Source: BD1-7 clade bacterium
GTDB taxonomy: Bacteria > Pseudomonadota > Gammaproteobacteria > Pseudomonadales > DT-91
Assembly: GCA_902705865.1 (NCBI GenBank)
Contig: CACSIO010000012.1
Coordinates: forward strand, 496,001 to 560,000
Direction of reading: 5' to 3'
Length of the DNA stretch: 64,000 nt
Shown in pieces: positions 43,707-53,541 of this stretch. The notes under the pieces were generated by a model. The model worked only from the letters and a program-made list of their open reading frames with translations, had not been told where the DNA came from and made no database searches. A program made the position numbers and the translations under genes. Each line of letters begins with the position of its first letter. Position 1 is the stretch's first letter.

Positions 43707-45287
43707 ATGTCGGCTATTTCTGAAGACGTCAGTAAGCGTAGAACGTTCGCTATTATTTCTCACCCGGATGCCGGTAAAACGACCATTACAGAGAAACTCA
43801 TTCTGTTGGGGCAGCTGATTCAGGTTGCGGGTACGGTAAAAGGTAAAAAGTCAGGCCGCCAAACAACATCTGATTGGATGACCATGGAGCAGGAGCGGGG
43901 CATCTCGGTAACATCCTCCGTGATGCAGTTCCCCTATAAAGATCGTGTCGTTAACTTGCTGGATACTCCCGGGCACGAAGATTTTTCGGAAGATACCTAT
44001 CGAACATTAACTGCTGTTGATAGTGCGTTAATGGTTATCGATGGCGCCAAGGGTGTCGAAGATCGAACCATCAAGCTAATGAATGTTTGTCGTTTACGTG
44101 ATACGCCGATTTTGACGTTTATTAATAAGCTTGATCGCGATGTGCGCGATGGTATAGATCTGCTCGATGAAGTTGAAGAAGTGCTGAATATCGCCGCTGC
44201 ACCGATTAATTGGCCAGTCGGTATGGGTAAAGAATTTAAGGGTGTTTACAACCTGTATACGGACACGATTCATGTATACGAGCAGCAGGGTGGGCATATG
44301 ATGCCTGAGGATATTCGTATTCAAGGGTTAGATACTGACGAAGCTCGTGAATTAATCGGGGTTTATTACGATGATTTCTGTGAAGAGATCGAGCTGGTTC
44401 GTGGTGCTAGCCATGAATTTGATCTTGAAGAGTACCTGAATGGCAAAATGACGCCGGTATTTTTTGGTACGGCGTTGGCTAACTTCGGTGTGCGTGAAAT
44501 GTTAGATGGTTTTGTTGAATGGGCGCCGTCTCCATTGCCTCGGCCTACAAAAACGCGTGAGATTGACGCAGATGAAGAAAAGCTCACCGGTTTTGTTTTT
44601 AAGATTCAGGCGAATATGGACCCTAAACACCGAGATCGTATTGCGTTCATGCGGATTTGTTCAGGTAAATATTCAAAAGGTATGAAATTTAAACACGTGC
44701 GTATGGGCAAGGATATCAAGATTGCTGATGCGGTCGGCTTTAAAGCCGGAGAGCGTGTGGTTTTAGACGAAGCGATGTCTGGCGATATTATCGGCTTGCA
44801 TAATCATGGCACGATTCAGATCGGTGATACCTTTACACAAGGTGAAGATCTTAAGTTTACGGGTATTCCTCATTTTGCGCCGGAGATGTTTCGTCGTATT
44901 CGTTTGAAAGACCCTCTGAAAACGAAACAGTTGCAAAAAGGCCTCCAGCAGCTGTCTGAAGAAGGGTCGACACAGGTTTTCTTCCCGCTTAACAATAACG
45001 ATATTATTGTGGGTGCGGTCGGTGTGTTGCAGTTTGAGGTTGTTGCCTATCGACTCAAAGATGAATATAAAGTCGATGCTATCTACGAGCCGGTGAACAT
45101 CTATACTGCTCACTGGGTGGACAGCGAAGATGACAAGAAGATGGATGAGCTGAAACGCAAGCACGGCGATAACCTTGCGATCGACGGCGGAGGCCACCTG
45201 AGTTATTTGGCGCCAACCCGTGTGAACTTGAGTTTGGCGCAAGAGCGCTTCCCAGAGGTTGCCTTCAGAAACACACGAGAACACTGA
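43707..45287 (+). CDS. prfC: Peptide chain release factor 3
   Basis: RF3 is the GTPase that recycles RF1 and RF2. The start ATG 43707 gives 526 residues (E. coli 529); an upstream in-frame extension to 43653 is not needed. G1 S-H-P-D-A-G-K-T-T, the [11 protein letters not shown] switch, G3 D-T-P-G-H-E-D-F, and N-K-L-D are intact, and the C-terminus ends R-N-T-R-E-H. It lies 6 bases before the DUF72 gene, so they are co-transcribed. Confidence 0.97.
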   Translation: MSAISEDVSKRRTFAIISHPDAGKTTITEKLILLGQLIQVAGTVKGKKSGRQTTSDWMTMEQERGISVTSSVMQFPYKDRVVNLLDTPGHEDFSEDTYRTLTAVDSALMVIDGAKGVEDRTIKLMNVCRLRDTPILTFINKLDRDVRDGIDLLDEVEEVLNIAAAPINWPVGMGKEFKGVYNLYTDTIHVYEQQGGHMMPEDIRIQGLDTDEARELIGVYYDDFCEEIELVRGASHEFDLEEYLNGKMTPVFFGTALANFGVREMLDGFVEWAPSPLPRPTKTREIDADEEKLTGFVFKIQANMDPKHRDRIAFMRICSGKYSKGMKFKHVRMGKDIKIADAVGFKAGERVVLDEAMSGDIIGLHNHGTIQIGDTFTQGEDLKFTGIPHFAPEMFRRIRLKDPLKTKQLQKGLQQLSEEGSTQVFFPLNNNDIIVGAVGVLQFEVVAYRLKDEYKVDAIYEPVNIYTAHWVDSEDDKKMDELKRKHGDNLAIDGGGHLSYLAPTRVNLSLAQERFPEVAFRNTREH

Positions 45288-45293
45288 CGCAAG

Positions 45294-46163
45294 ATGCAAT
45301 ATCGGTTAGGGCTCCCTATGTGGAGCCATAAATCCTGGCAAGGTCGCCTTTTTTCTGTGGATGCTCAGCCGCAGGAATACCTATCTCAATACGCGAGTGT
45401 TTTCCAAACGGTTGAGGGAAACACAACCTTCTATGCTATTCCGTCGGAAGCGTCGGTTGCATCATGGTCGGAGGTAGCGCCGCGAGGGTTTAAGTTCAGT
45501 TTTAAAATGCCGAAGTTGATCACCCATGATTTGAAACTGAAAGGGTGTGAGCTGAGCATCAAAACGTTTTTTGATCGTATGTCGCCCATTCATGATCGGA
45601 TGGGACCGATTATGATCCAGTTGCCTGCTTCGATTTCTCCCAAGCACCTGCCGCTGATCGAAGCTTTTGTTAAGCAGCTTCCGTGTCACTTCCCCTATGC
45701 AATTGAGGTGCGTCACCCTGATTTCTTTGATGCAGGCGTCAATGAAAAAGCACTGATTAGCCTGCTAAAGCGATATCGTATTGATCGCGTTTGTTTTGAT
45801 TCTCGAGCTTTGTTTGCTTCTAAAAGCCGTGATGAATATACCTTGGATGCACAGAAGAAAAAGCCGAAGTTGCCCGTTCATGCAATGGCAATAGGCAAAC
45901 ATCCGATGGTACGTTTTGTTGGTGATATCGATTATGAGTTGAATGACTCTTGCCTGGATCATTGGATCAAAAAGTTAGTTCACTGGATGTCTGAAGGTAA
46001 GGAGCCGTATGTATTTATGCATATGGCAGATAATACCAATGCGCCTGCACTGGCTAGGCACTTCCACCAGAAAATCAGTGAAGTGGCGCCAGAGGTAGGA
46101 GATTTGCCGATCTTTCCTTCGACACAACCGGCGGGGTCGGATGAACAGATGGATTTGTTTTAG
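45294..46163 (+). CDS. DUF72 (YecE-like) family protein
   Basis: This 289-residue TIM-barrel-like protein has G-L-P-M-W-S-H-K-S-W near the start, V-E-G-N-T-T-F-Y-A-I-P, then F-K-F-S-F-K-M-P-K-L-I-T-H, and E-V-R-H-P-D-F-F, all DUF72 signatures. The fold resembles xylose-isomerase-like barrels. Function is unknown. It is in an operon with prfC. Confidence 0.9.
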   Translation: MQYRLGLPMWSHKSWQGRLFSVDAQPQEYLSQYASVFQTVEGNTTFYAIPSEASVASWSEVAPRGFKFSFKMPKLITHDLKLKGCELSIKTFFDRMSPIHDRMGPIMIQLPASISPKHLPLIEAFVKQLPCHFPYAIEVRHPDFFDAGVNEKALISLLKRYRIDRVCFDSRALFASKSRDEYTLDAQKKKPKLPVHAMAIGKHPMVRFVGDIDYELNDSCLDHWIKKLVHWMSEGKEPYVFMHMADNTNAPALARHFHQKISEVAPEVGDLPIFPSTQPAGSDEQMDLF

Positions 46164-46189
46164 TCGGTAACGATCTGGCTTATTCAAAT

Positions 46190-46217
46190 AAAAACAGCCG
46201 CAATAGCGGCTGTTTTT
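46190..46217. terminator. Bidirectional terminator between DUF72 and the acetolactate-synthase-like gene
   Basis: A 12-bp perfect stem (46190-46201 and 46206-46217) with an AATA loop and T-tails on both strands separates two convergent genes. Confidence 0.9.
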
Positions 46218-46243
46218 GTCTCAGAGGTGGTGGTTGATTATCG

Positions 46244-47896
46244 TTAGATAACACACGTTAATTCGCCAAGACGCTCAGTCAGTTTTTTGTTCTCTGCATA
46301 ATCGATAGGCACAACAACCAGACTTGGGCCATCTGCGTCAAACGCAGCTTGCAGAGAGCGTTTAACATCATCGCTGTTTTCAACAATAAACGAATTCCAG
46401 CCGAAGCTTTCGGCCAGTAAGCGCCAGTCTGGGTTGCCAAAATCCAGTTGAGTATGTTTGCCGAAGTGCGCCCATTGCTTCCACGCAATGAGGCCGTATT
46501 CGTGGTCTTCCCAAACCATCGCAACGATGTTGCTGTTATAGCGCTTCGCGGTTTCCATTTCCTGAACATTCATCATAAAGCCTGCGTCACCACAAATGGC
46601 CAGGATCTTACGATCTGGATACACAAAATCCGCACCGATGGCGCCTGGCAATGCAAAACCCATTGAGCAAAAACCGTTAGATATTAGGCATGTGTTCGGT
46701 TCATGGCATTGATAGTGGCGTGCGATCCACATTTTGTGAGCACCAACATCAGAAAGCAGAATATCTTCACGCCCCATAACTTCACGAACATCGTGCAAGA
46801 CTTTTTGCGGTTTGACTTTACCCATCGCGGTATCGTCTGCGTAGGCCATCAATTCCTGGTACATATTTTCGCGTGTACTGGCCTGTTGTGATAAATCGAA
46901 ACCGTAGTCGTCGTGATCGTCAAAGTGGGTGTTCAATTCAGCCATTGTTTTGGCGATATCACCGATCAACTCAAGCTCTGGGTGGTAATGTTTGTCGATC
47001 TCTGACGGTGTGAAATCAAGATGCAAAATACGTTTTTTGCCATCAGGGTTCCAAAGGTGAGGGTGGTATTCGACCATGTCGAAACCAATGCTAATGATGA
47101 GATCGGATGCATCAATAGCACAAGTCACGATATCTTTGGCACCAAGCCCAATGGTGAACAATGAATAAGGCTTTTCAAAATCGACGCAGCCCTTGGCCAT
47201 AAAAGTGTTTAATACACCAATACCGGTTTTTTCACAAAACTGCGTTAACTGCTCGCTTGAGCGTTTTCTTACACACCCGTTACCAGCAAGAATCAACGGG
47301 CGTTTGGCGGATTTAATCAAGTCTGCAGCTTCTTTGACTAATTCTGGGTCGGCGACACTTCGACGATACCGGATCGGTGTCATCGGTTGTTCCTGGGTAT
47401 CATGTTCGGCAATATCTTCTGGCAGTTCGATCATCACTGCACCGGGTTTTTCGGTACGGGCAATACGAACAGATTTACGAACGATCTCAGGGATTGTGTC
47501 AGCGTTGAGAATTTGCGCAGACCATTTGGTGACAGGCTCGAACATTTTGACCACGTTCATGATCTGATGGGATTCTTTGTGCAAACGATTGGTCGACCCT
47601 TGGCCGGTTAAAACCAGCATGGGTGCTCTGTCCATGTTGGAGTCGGCGACGCCGGTAATCAAATTGGTTGCGCCCGGCCCGAGTGTGCCGAGGCAGCCTG
47701 CGGTATGGCCGGTAAGGCGGCCATAGGCCTCAGCCATGAATGCAGCGCCTTGTTCGTGTCGCGTGAGAATAAACTGGATGCTGTCAGACTGTTCCAGAGA
47801 CATCATAAAGTCGGCGTTTTCTTCACCGGGAACGCCGAATATGTATTCGATTTTTTCTTCTTCAAGGCATTTAACTAACAGGTCGGATGCTTTCAT
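46244..47896 (-). CDS. Acetolactate synthase large-subunit-like ThDP enzyme
   Basis: This 550-residue thiamine-diphosphate enzyme has the N-terminal catalytic Glu in T-R-H-E-Q-G-A-A-F-M, the ThDP-binding G-D-A-G-F-M-M-N, and C-terminal V-V-P-I-D-Y. The start ATG 47896 (M-K-A-S-D-L-L) is preferred to 47929. It has no adjacent small regulatory subunit (IlvN), so it may be catabolic or act on another 2-oxo acid; substrate is inferred only. The partner aldehyde dehydrogenase lies just upstream on the same strand. Confidence 0.85.
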   Translation of the reverse strand: MKASDLLVKCLEEEKIEYIFGVPGEENADFMMSLEQSDSIQFILTRHEQGAAFMAEAYGRLTGHTAGCLGTLGPGATNLITGVADSNMDRAPMLVLTGQGSTNRLHKESHQIMNVVKMFEPVTKWSAQILNADTIPEIVRKSVRIARTEKPGAVMIELPEDIAEHDTQEQPMTPIRYRRSVADPELVKEAADLIKSAKRPLILAGNGCVRKRSSEQLTQFCEKTGIGVLNTFMAKGCVDFEKPYSLFTIGLGAKDIVTCAIDASDLIISIGFDMVEYHPHLWNPDGKKRILHLDFTPSEIDKHYHPELELIGDIAKTMAELNTHFDDHDDYGFDLSQQASTRENMYQELMAYADDTAMGKVKPQKVLHDVREVMGREDILLSDVGAHKMWIARHYQCHEPNTCLISNGFCSMGFALPGAIGADFVYPDRKILAICGDAGFMMNVQEMETAKRYNSNIVAMVWEDHEYGLIAWKQWAHFGKHTQLDFGNPDWRLLAESFGWNSFIVENSDDVKRSLQAAFDADGPSLVVVPIDYAENKKLTERLGELTCVI

Positions 47897-47935
47897 TGAC
47901 TTTTTCCTTTGCGAGCGTGACGCAGTCATTCCAAG

Positions 47936-49396
47936 TTATAGCAGTGAGTCGGATTTGATCACCATCAGCTTATCTATTTGCATTTCTTCAATTGTGTGTT
48001 TGATGCCGCCGGTACTTAAACCGGAAGAGCGCAGCCCTTGAAACGGCATATTGTCTTCTCTGAATGCACTGTGATCGTTCACCATCACGGCCGATGCTGC
48101 CAAGTGGCGGTAGCAATGCAGGCATTCGTTGATGTCATTACTGAATACGGCGGCTTGAAAAGCGACATCCAGTGAATTCGCCAGAGCGATAGCTTCATTG
48201 ATAGTGTTGTAGGTATAGATACAAACAACAGGTCCAAATACTTCGTGTGTGCTCACCTTGACTTGCGCAGGCGGGTTAATCAGTAATGTGGGTTCGAAAA
48301 AGTGATCATTGATACGCTTGCCACCTGCTGAAACAATTGCGCCAGCATTAATGGCTTCATTGACCCACTCTTCAACACGATCTACTTCACTCGGTCGAAT
48401 TAATGGCCCCACGTCGGTATCCGGATCACTGGCATCACCGGTTTTTAGGGCTTTTACGTGAGTCGTTAGCTGCTCGATAAAGGCTTCTGCGACTTGGTTG
48501 TCTACAAAAACGCGTTGAGTTGAGACACAGACCTGACCTGCGTGATAGTACCCACCCTTGGTAATGGATGCTGAGGCTTCTGTCAGGTTGGCGTTATTAG
48601 TCACGATAACAGGCGCTACGCCGCCATGCTCAAGTGCGCAGCGAACACCATCGTGAACCTGGTTTTTGATCATCCAGCCGACCTTCGCGCTGCCAATAAA
48701 GGTAAGAAAGCCAATACGTTTGTCTTTAACCAACAGGCTGGCGACGTCGTGATTTGCTGCTGTAACGACATGTAGCCAAGCGTTAGGCAGGCCCGCTTCG
48801 ATAGCGATGTTGTAAAACGCGATACAAGAAAGAGGGGTATTGGCTGCTGGTTTTACAATACACGGGCACCCGGCTGCTATTGCCGCCCCGACCTGATGAA
48901 CAATAAGGTTGAGTGGGTGGTTAAAAGCACTAATAGCGAGCACAACACCGATAGGTTCTTTTTGGGTGAAAGCCATTCTCTTGGCAGAGTTTGCGTACAT
49001 ACCCATGGGAACGACATAGCCAGCTTCGCTAGATAATGCCTCAATCGACTTTCTTACGCCTTGTATCGCACGGTCGGCTTCAACATTTGCATCGCTGAGC
49101 GGCTTTCCACCTTCTAGCGCAATGGTTTTGGCAAGCTCTTCTCGGCGTGTCTCCATAATGCCGACCATACGCTCAAGTATGCCAACTCGTGCTTCAAGCG
49201 ATAACCAGCGATCCCTGTTTTTAAAAAGAGCATCACATTGACTGAGAGCAAATTCAGCATGCTCGGTAGACGAAACACCGACCTTTGCGATTACCTGGCC
49301 ATTTGTCGCACTTAACACGTCAAACGTGGCGTTTTCTTTTTGGTTTATTTCCTGAACGTGATGAGTATGGGTGGGAATATCACTAGGGTTTGTCAT
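47936..49396 (-). CDS. NAD(P)-dependent aldehyde dehydrogenase
   Basis: This 486-residue ALDH has the catalytic Cys in Y-Y-H-A-G-Q-V-C-V-S-T-Q-R and the general base Glu in A-L-E-H-G-G-V-A-P-V. Other segments are K-P-A-A-N-T-P-L-S and the end H-T-I-E-E-M-Q-I-D-K. It is 39 bases upstream of the acetolactate synthase-like gene. An ALDH-ALS pair suggests that a 2-oxo acid is converted to an aldehyde and oxidised, or that an aldehyde derived from acetoin or a related compound is handled. This is inference. Confidence 0.88.
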   Translation of the reverse strand: MTNPSDIPTHTHHVQEINQKENATFDVLSATNGQVIAKVGVSSTEHAEFALSQCDALFKNRDRWLSLEARVGILERMVGIMETRREELAKTIALEGGKPLSDANVEADRAIQGVRKSIEALSSEAGYVVPMGMYANSAKRMAFTQKEPIGVVLAISAFNHPLNLIVHQVGAAIAAGCPCIVKPAANTPLSCIAFYNIAIEAGLPNAWLHVVTAANHDVASLLVKDKRIGFLTFIGSAKVGWMIKNQVHDGVRCALEHGGVAPVIVTNNANLTEASASITKGGYYHAGQVCVSTQRVFVDNQVAEAFIEQLTTHVKALKTGDASDPDTDVGPLIRPSEVDRVEEWVNEAINAGAIVSAGGKRINDHFFEPTLLINPPAQVKVSTHEVFGPVVCIYTYNTINEAIALANSLDVAFQAAVFSNDINECLHCYRHLAASAVMVNDHSAFREDNMPFQGLRSSGLSTGGIKHTIEEMQIDKLMVIKSDSLL

Positions 49397-49753
49397 TGGG
49401 CTTTGTCCCTTTCAATGAGAGTGCGTCGCTATGTGTCCATTTTCGTGTCTTTCTGTCTGAACCCGTTATTGTCTGCGAGTTCGCGCTCAGAGCAAAAAAT
49501 AATCAACGCGTTATAAATGTGAGATAAGACGACTAACGACAAAGCGTAGCTGACGATATAGGGTTGCGCGAATGTGCACGTCTATTGTTATCTTTGGTGA
49601 AGATTCGTCGATCTGAAGCTGCTGGATTAAGGTAGATATTGGAGGGTGGGATCAATATGAAGCTGCAGCGGAGAGCTGCTTTAGGTGCGATAAGGCTGAG
49701 AGTTGCGCTACGCCATTGATATCCGGGTAGCGCCTCGGGACGTGATTGCAGAA
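49397..49753. other. Intergenic region between the ALDH and glycosyltransferase genes
   Basis: This 357-base gap carries the ALDH promoter. A tiny frame at 49657-49719 (20 residues, Arg/Ala-rich, preceded by GGAGGGTGGG) has a ribosome-binding-site-like lead but no other support. GCGCTAC (49705-49711) and GTAGCGC (49727-49733) form an imperfectly tailed hairpin after it. Confidence 0.35.
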
Positions 49754-50833
49754 TTAGTAGATTAATCCTGGCTGCACCTGGTTACCGAAAGATGCGTCAT
49801 AATCTTGTTTGACACTTGTCTCGTGCCAAAGGGCCTTTACGAGAGTGTCGATGGAGTCCCATTGTCTATTGACGACCCATTTGGCTATGGCGTCGGCGAC
49901 GTCAGGATAGTTGGCAGGTTGATGGCCTGGTAATTCCAGCCATTTCTCGAGAACTTGCTGATCAAGTTTTTCAATCACTGTGCCGCGCCCAAGAGCCTGT
50001 ATCGCTAAGGCATTACAGAGTTGCTCATATTGACCGAGCAACGGTTTTATCAGTACTTTTTTTCCAAGGTGGATACATTCGCTAGCAAGCTCAAAACCTG
50101 CGTTGCTGATCACGCCGTCTGCATCAAGAAGATCATCGTGGAATTCCTGGTGGCTTAATGGGTTGATCTTGATGTGGCCGAGATCGCGCTTTTTATCCAC
50201 TTTGGCGTAAATATGGAACTCACAGTGATCGAAAGGTGTGACAAACTTGATCACCTCGTCGATGGCTTCAAAGCCCATGTACACGACGATTTTCCCTTTG
50301 ATTGGCGGTTTATGCGTCTGTGGCTCGATTAACGGTGGTAGAACCTGCTGGTCGAAATGATGCCAATGCAAGCCAACTTTGTGTTTTGTCGGAGCGAAAA
50401 AACGCATCAGTATCTTTGACGATTGGTGGCCTGTGACTTTAGGAACATCATAATCAAACGCGCTCTGGTGACTTATGCCGAGGCTGGGAACGCCCTTGAG
50501 TTTTGCTGCCCATGCAGTAACGGGCTCAAAATCCGAGATAACTGCGTCGTAGGGTTTGAGATCCAAGCGAGCGACATCACTTAGCAATCGCGCAATATTT
50601 GATGTGACAATGGTTTTGGCTGGTTGTAAGCGTCCATTTTTGGTGGCGAAGGTCATACCGTTAAAGCAGCGAAAATCGTCGCCGAATAATTCCATGTTAA
50701 AGAACTGATCGCGCTCGCGTCCTGAGAACACGAAATCGATATCAACACCTGCGGAACGGAGCGCGGGCGTCAATGCGCGTGCGCGTGCTAAATGACCGTT
50801 GCCTGTGCCCTGAACTCCATAAAGGATTTTCAT
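49754..50833 (-). CDS. MJ1255-type glycosyltransferase family protein
   Basis: This 359-residue GT-B-fold protein starts M-K-I-L-Y-G-V-Q-G-T-G-N-G-H-L-A-R-A, with the Gly-rich loop typical of the GT28/MJ1255 family. It has A-G-V-I-S-N-A-G-F-E-L-A-S-E-like donor-site residues (S-N-A-G-F-E-L-A-S-E, about 245-254) and K-P-L-L-G-Q-Y-E-Q-L-C-N-A in the C-terminal domain. Substrates are unknown. It is 87 bases upstream of neither operon partner in strict sense, but the PAP2 gene lies on the same strand behind it, suggesting lipid-linked glycan work. Confidence 0.82.
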   Translation of the reverse strand: MKILYGVQGTGNGHLARARALTPALRSAGVDIDFVFSGRERDQFFNMELFGDDFRCFNGMTFATKNGRLQPAKTIVTSNIARLLSDVARLDLKPYDAVISDFEPVTAWAAKLKGVPSLGISHQSAFDYDVPKVTGHQSSKILMRFFAPTKHKVGLHWHHFDQQVLPPLIEPQTHKPPIKGKIVVYMGFEAIDEVIKFVTPFDHCEFHIYAKVDKKRDLGHIKINPLSHQEFHDDLLDADGVISNAGFELASECIHLGKKVLIKPLLGQYEQLCNALAIQALGRGTVIEKLDQQVLEKWLELPGHQPANYPDVADAIAKWVVNRQWDSIDTLVKALWHETSVKQDYDASFGNQVQPGLIY

Positions 50834-50920
50834 TCAAATACCTGAAGTGGTTTATTGATTATTCTCTGTATCTGCCAAGTTCTCTGGCAGATGTAACAAG
50901 CAAAAATATGGATATGATGG

Positions 50921-51436
50921 TTATGCAAGGGCAAGAATAGATACAAACGTACACATCACTCCGAGGGCTGCGCCAGCGATGATGTCGCCAGGGTAGTGGA
51001 CACCCAAAAGCACGCGAGAAAGTCCGATAAGGGTTGCCCATAAATAGGCCAAGCCGGCCCAGTATGGAAACATATACGCGATCAATGTTGCGACAACAAA
51101 AGCAGCAGCAGCGTGACCGGAGGGTAATGAGAATTTGTCGCTCGGCTGCACCAGCTTTTTGGCATTGTGAAGTTGCACAAACGGGCGGTTTCTTTTAAAT
51201 AGATGTTTTAAGCCGATGAAACTGGGTATTTCAAACAGAAAGGCTAGCAATCCCGTGAAGAGGAAAATAAGCCCAAGTTCTTTATTGATTAGATATATGA
51301 AGCCAGCAATTAATGGGTAAAAGTAGCCGTCACCGGTGAAGGAGACTCCCCTCGTGATTTTCATTAACCATTTCTGTTGTTGAAATTGGTTAAACCAAAG
51401 GTAGGTCGTGCGATCAATTTCAGAGATACTTGCCAT
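50921..51436 (-). CDS. PAP2-type membrane phosphatase
   Basis: This 171-residue multi-pass protein has the three phosphatase motifs: K-H-L-F-K-R-N-R-P (motif 1), P-S-G-H (motif 2) and S-R-V-L-L-G-V-H-Y-P-G-D (motif 3). Several TM helices surround them. PAP2 enzymes hydrolyse lipid phosphates such as phosphatidate or undecaprenyl pyrophosphate. The M-M start leaves a choice between 51439 and 51436. Confidence 0.88.
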   Translation of the reverse strand: MASISEIDRTTYLWFNQFQQQKWLMKITRGVSFTGDGYFYPLIAGFIYLINKELGLIFLFTGLLAFLFEIPSFIGLKHLFKRNRPFVQLHNAKKLVQPSDKFSLPSGHAAAAFVVATLIAYMFPYWAGLAYLWATLIGLSRVLLGVHYPGDIIAGAALGVMCTFVSILALA

Positions 51437-51439
51437 CAT

Positions 51440-51908
51440 GTTGGATCTCTCTGTGACTTTCTTTCTATGTCGGTCGCTAACGCACTTCAGACATCCTGTA
51501 CGCTGAGTAAGACCAGCGAATTACGGAATGTCTCCGCAGGTATGCCACAAATATATAAATTGCCTGCTTTGCCAGTTAGACGCCGTTATTTCTGGCGATC
51601 TTCTCTGGTTAACATGCTACTTAAAGGTAATGTTGCTGCGTTGGCGATTTAGTCCTTATTATTGCGTCGTTACCCGCTTTACAGCGTTCTACTGTGTGTT
51701 ATAGCAGAATTCTTCTGGGTTAAACGATCGCTCCAGTTAGCAGAAAGTCTAGAAATGCAATATGTCTCCGAAGTGAACAAAATATGAACAATATGTTACG
51801 TCTCTAGGTGCAGTTGCCATTTTCAGGAAAATGTATGTGTCTATTATCCAGCGATTGATGCTGAAAAATCCGTATAATCACCGAAAATTCGACTTTTTGG
51901 AGTGTTCT
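51440..51908. other. Intergenic region between the PAP2 gene and the enoyl-CoA hydratase
   Basis: This 469-base gap contains open frames but no ribosome binding site with a recognisable product. An AT-rich stretch and TGGAG at 51898-51902 mark the hydratase start. I see no other feature. Confidence 0.35.
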
Positions 51909-52715
51909 GTGCCTTTTATCACTATTGAAAATCCCACCCCTGAAATTGCTATTGTGAGCTTGAATCGACCTGAGCGTATGAACGCAATGGCGTTTGATGT
52001 CATGGTTCCCTTTAAAGAAGCACTCGAAACGTTGAGCTTCGACAGCTCGGTGAGAGTCGTCATTGTTACTGGTGTTGGCGAGGCGTTCTGCGCAGGCGCA
52101 GATTTGGAAGACCCGGGGTATCTGCCCATGTTTGATGGTTTGACGATGCCCGGAATTAGCCGTCGAGCGATGCGTGTGCTCGAAGATGTGATAACAACAA
52201 TACAAAACATGCATCAGCCGGTTATCGCTGCGGTAAACGGACCTGCGATCGGCGGTGGATTTTGTCTTGCCATGGCGTGTGATATTCGACTAGCGGCTCA
52301 AAAGGCTTTTTTCCGCCCTGCTGGGATTAATAATGGGCTAACTGCCGCAGAACTAGGTTTGAGTTATATTCTGCCAAGAGCAATCGGTTCAACACGAGCC
52401 TTTGAAATTATGCTCACTGGCAGAGATGTTGATTCGAAAGAGGCCTCTGATATTGGGTTGGTCTCTAACGTTGTTGCAGATGAATCCTTGATGGACGAAT
52501 GTTTACTAATTGCCAAGCGCATCACTGGGTTTAGTCAAGTGGGGGTAGAGCTGACAAAACAAATGATATGGTCCGGGCTTGAGTCAAATAGTAAGCACTC
52601 CCATATGAATCACGAAGGGCAAGCACAGCTGTTTGTTCGAATGACGACGTCAAACTTTGAAGAAGCCATTAGAGCTAGAAAACAAAAACGTGCGCCAGAA
52701 TTCAAAGACGAATAG
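51909..52715 (+). CDS. Enoyl-CoA hydratase/isomerase family protein
   Basis: This 268-residue crotonase-fold protein starts with GTG at 51909, chosen because TGGAG at 51898-51902 is well spaced; a frame to 51831 exists but lacks a site. Oxyanion-hole segments are A-F-C-A-G-A-D-L and N-G-P-A-I-G-G-G-F-C-L-A. It lacks a clear catalytic Glu pair (G-L-T-A-A-E-L-G-L holds one candidate Glu), so hydratase versus isomerase cannot be decided. It is convergent with the RiPP cluster's first gene. Confidence 0.88.
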   Translation: MPFITIENPTPEIAIVSLNRPERMNAMAFDVMVPFKEALETLSFDSSVRVVIVTGVGEAFCAGADLEDPGYLPMFDGLTMPGISRRAMRVLEDVITTIQNMHQPVIAAVNGPAIGGGFCLAMACDIRLAAQKAFFRPAGINNGLTAAELGLSYILPRAIGSTRAFEIMLTGRDVDSKEASDIGLVSNVVADESLMDECLLIAKRITGFSQVGVELTKQMIWSGLESNSKHSHMNHEGQAQLFVRMTTSNFEEAIRARKQKRAPEFKDE

Positions 52716-52741
52716 TAGCGAATCGAAAAATTTTTAAAGAG

Positions 52742-52760
52742 GCCGCTACGGCGTTTTTTG
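52742..52760 (+). terminator. Possible short terminator after the hydratase gene
   Basis: GCCG (52742-52745), CTA and CGGC (52749-52752) followed by GTTTTTT. The stem is only 4 bp, so support is modest. Confidence 0.35.
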
Positions 52761-52772
52761 TCGGGGGGGCAA

Positions 52773-53207
52773 TTAGATGGTGTATCGGTCGATAACTTGA
52801 TAGTGCGTAAAACCGTTGCCCCCGGTAATGAACTGATCACCTAGCTGCAGCCAAGCGTGTGCCTTGTATTCACCTTCCGTTTTTGACACCCCAATGTAAA
52901 CGGTACCTGCCGAGTTTCGCTGTTTCAGCATGCTCTGTGCCGCCATCGCCTGTACCAGGCATTTGCACTCCCAGGGTAAGTGTTTTGCTGTGCGTTGCAC
53001 AGCCTCGCTGATGCGCATGGCATCAGCAGAGCAATGTTGTTCTGGCAGATCACCTTTAAGCCATTGTGTACCAAGCAGAGCGGTTTGTTTGGGGTAGGCG
53101 GCAAATCGAACGAGAAAGCGTGCGTAACCGAGCCAGATGATGGCTTCCAACAATAAAAAACGATTGTGGTCTTTGAGGAGTCGTAAGGTTAGGCGTAGCT
53201 TTTTCAT
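52773..53207 (-). CDS. Lasso-peptide B2-type transglutaminase-like leader peptidase
   Basis: This 144-residue protein matches the B2 (transglut_core3) family that cleaves the leader of lasso precursors. It has a Cys-His centre: Cys83 in C-K-C-L-V-Q-A-M-A-A-Q and His117 in K-A-H-A-W-L-Q-L-G; an Asp at 124 or 140 could complete the triad. The N-terminal 40 residues are basic and hydrophobic, as in B2 proteins. It is the last gene of the minus-strand arm B2 - B1 - sulfotransferase - kinase. It requires a recognition partner, which is the PqqD-like gene 40 bases upstream. Confidence 0.88.
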   Translation of the reverse strand: MKKLRLTLRLLKDHNRFLLLEAIIWLGYARFLVRFAAYPKQTALLGTQWLKGDLPEQHCSADAMRISEAVQRTAKHLPWECKCLVQAMAAQSMLKQRNSAGTVYIGVSKTEGEYKAHAWLQLGDQFITGGNGFTHYQVIDRYTI

Positions 53208-53247
53208 TCAGATTTTGGTCAGCTCGTAGTCAACGTGATTCATCATA

Positions 53248-53523
53248 TCAGGTGATATTGATAAACTGTTTGTCGGCTAGCTGTGTTAAGAAGCGCAATA
53301 CTTCTTGGTTGCATTGAGCTTCAGTTACGTCGTAGCTTTCCTGCATTTTGCTGCTGATGGCCAGGCCGGTTTGCGGTGTTTCAAGTAGCTGCCAGATCAG
53401 CGCGCTGACTTGATCCAGCTTGAAATACTTGCCCGTTTCTGTGCACATCAGCACAAACTCACCATCCAATTCACAGTCAAGTTGTGAAGGATTACGTTCT
53501 ACGGTTGTGTTGAGATCTAACAC
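53248..53523 (-). CDS. PqqD-like RiPP recognition protein (B1)
   Basis: This 91-residue PqqD-family protein has a winged-helix RiPP recognition element that binds the precursor leader. Its features are D-L-N-T-T-V-E-R-N-P, L-D-G-E-F-V-L-M-C-T-E-T-G-K-Y-F-K-L-D-Q-V-S-A-L-I-W-Q-L-L (beta-hairpin then helix), and V-L-R-F-L-T-Q-L-A-D-K near the end. It sits between the B2 peptidase and the sulfotransferase. Confidence 0.9.
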   Translation of the reverse strand: MLDLNTTVERNPSQLDCELDGEFVLMCTETGKYFKLDQVSALIWQLLETPQTGLAISSKMQESYDVTEAQCNQEVLRFLTQLADKQFINIT

Positions 53524-53541
53524 GCGTTGTTCCCCAAATGC

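Noticed and set aside
51377-51652. 91-codon plus-strand frame before the hydratase gene
   Set aside because: It overlaps the PAP2 gene on the other strand, has no recognisable features and lacks a good start site.
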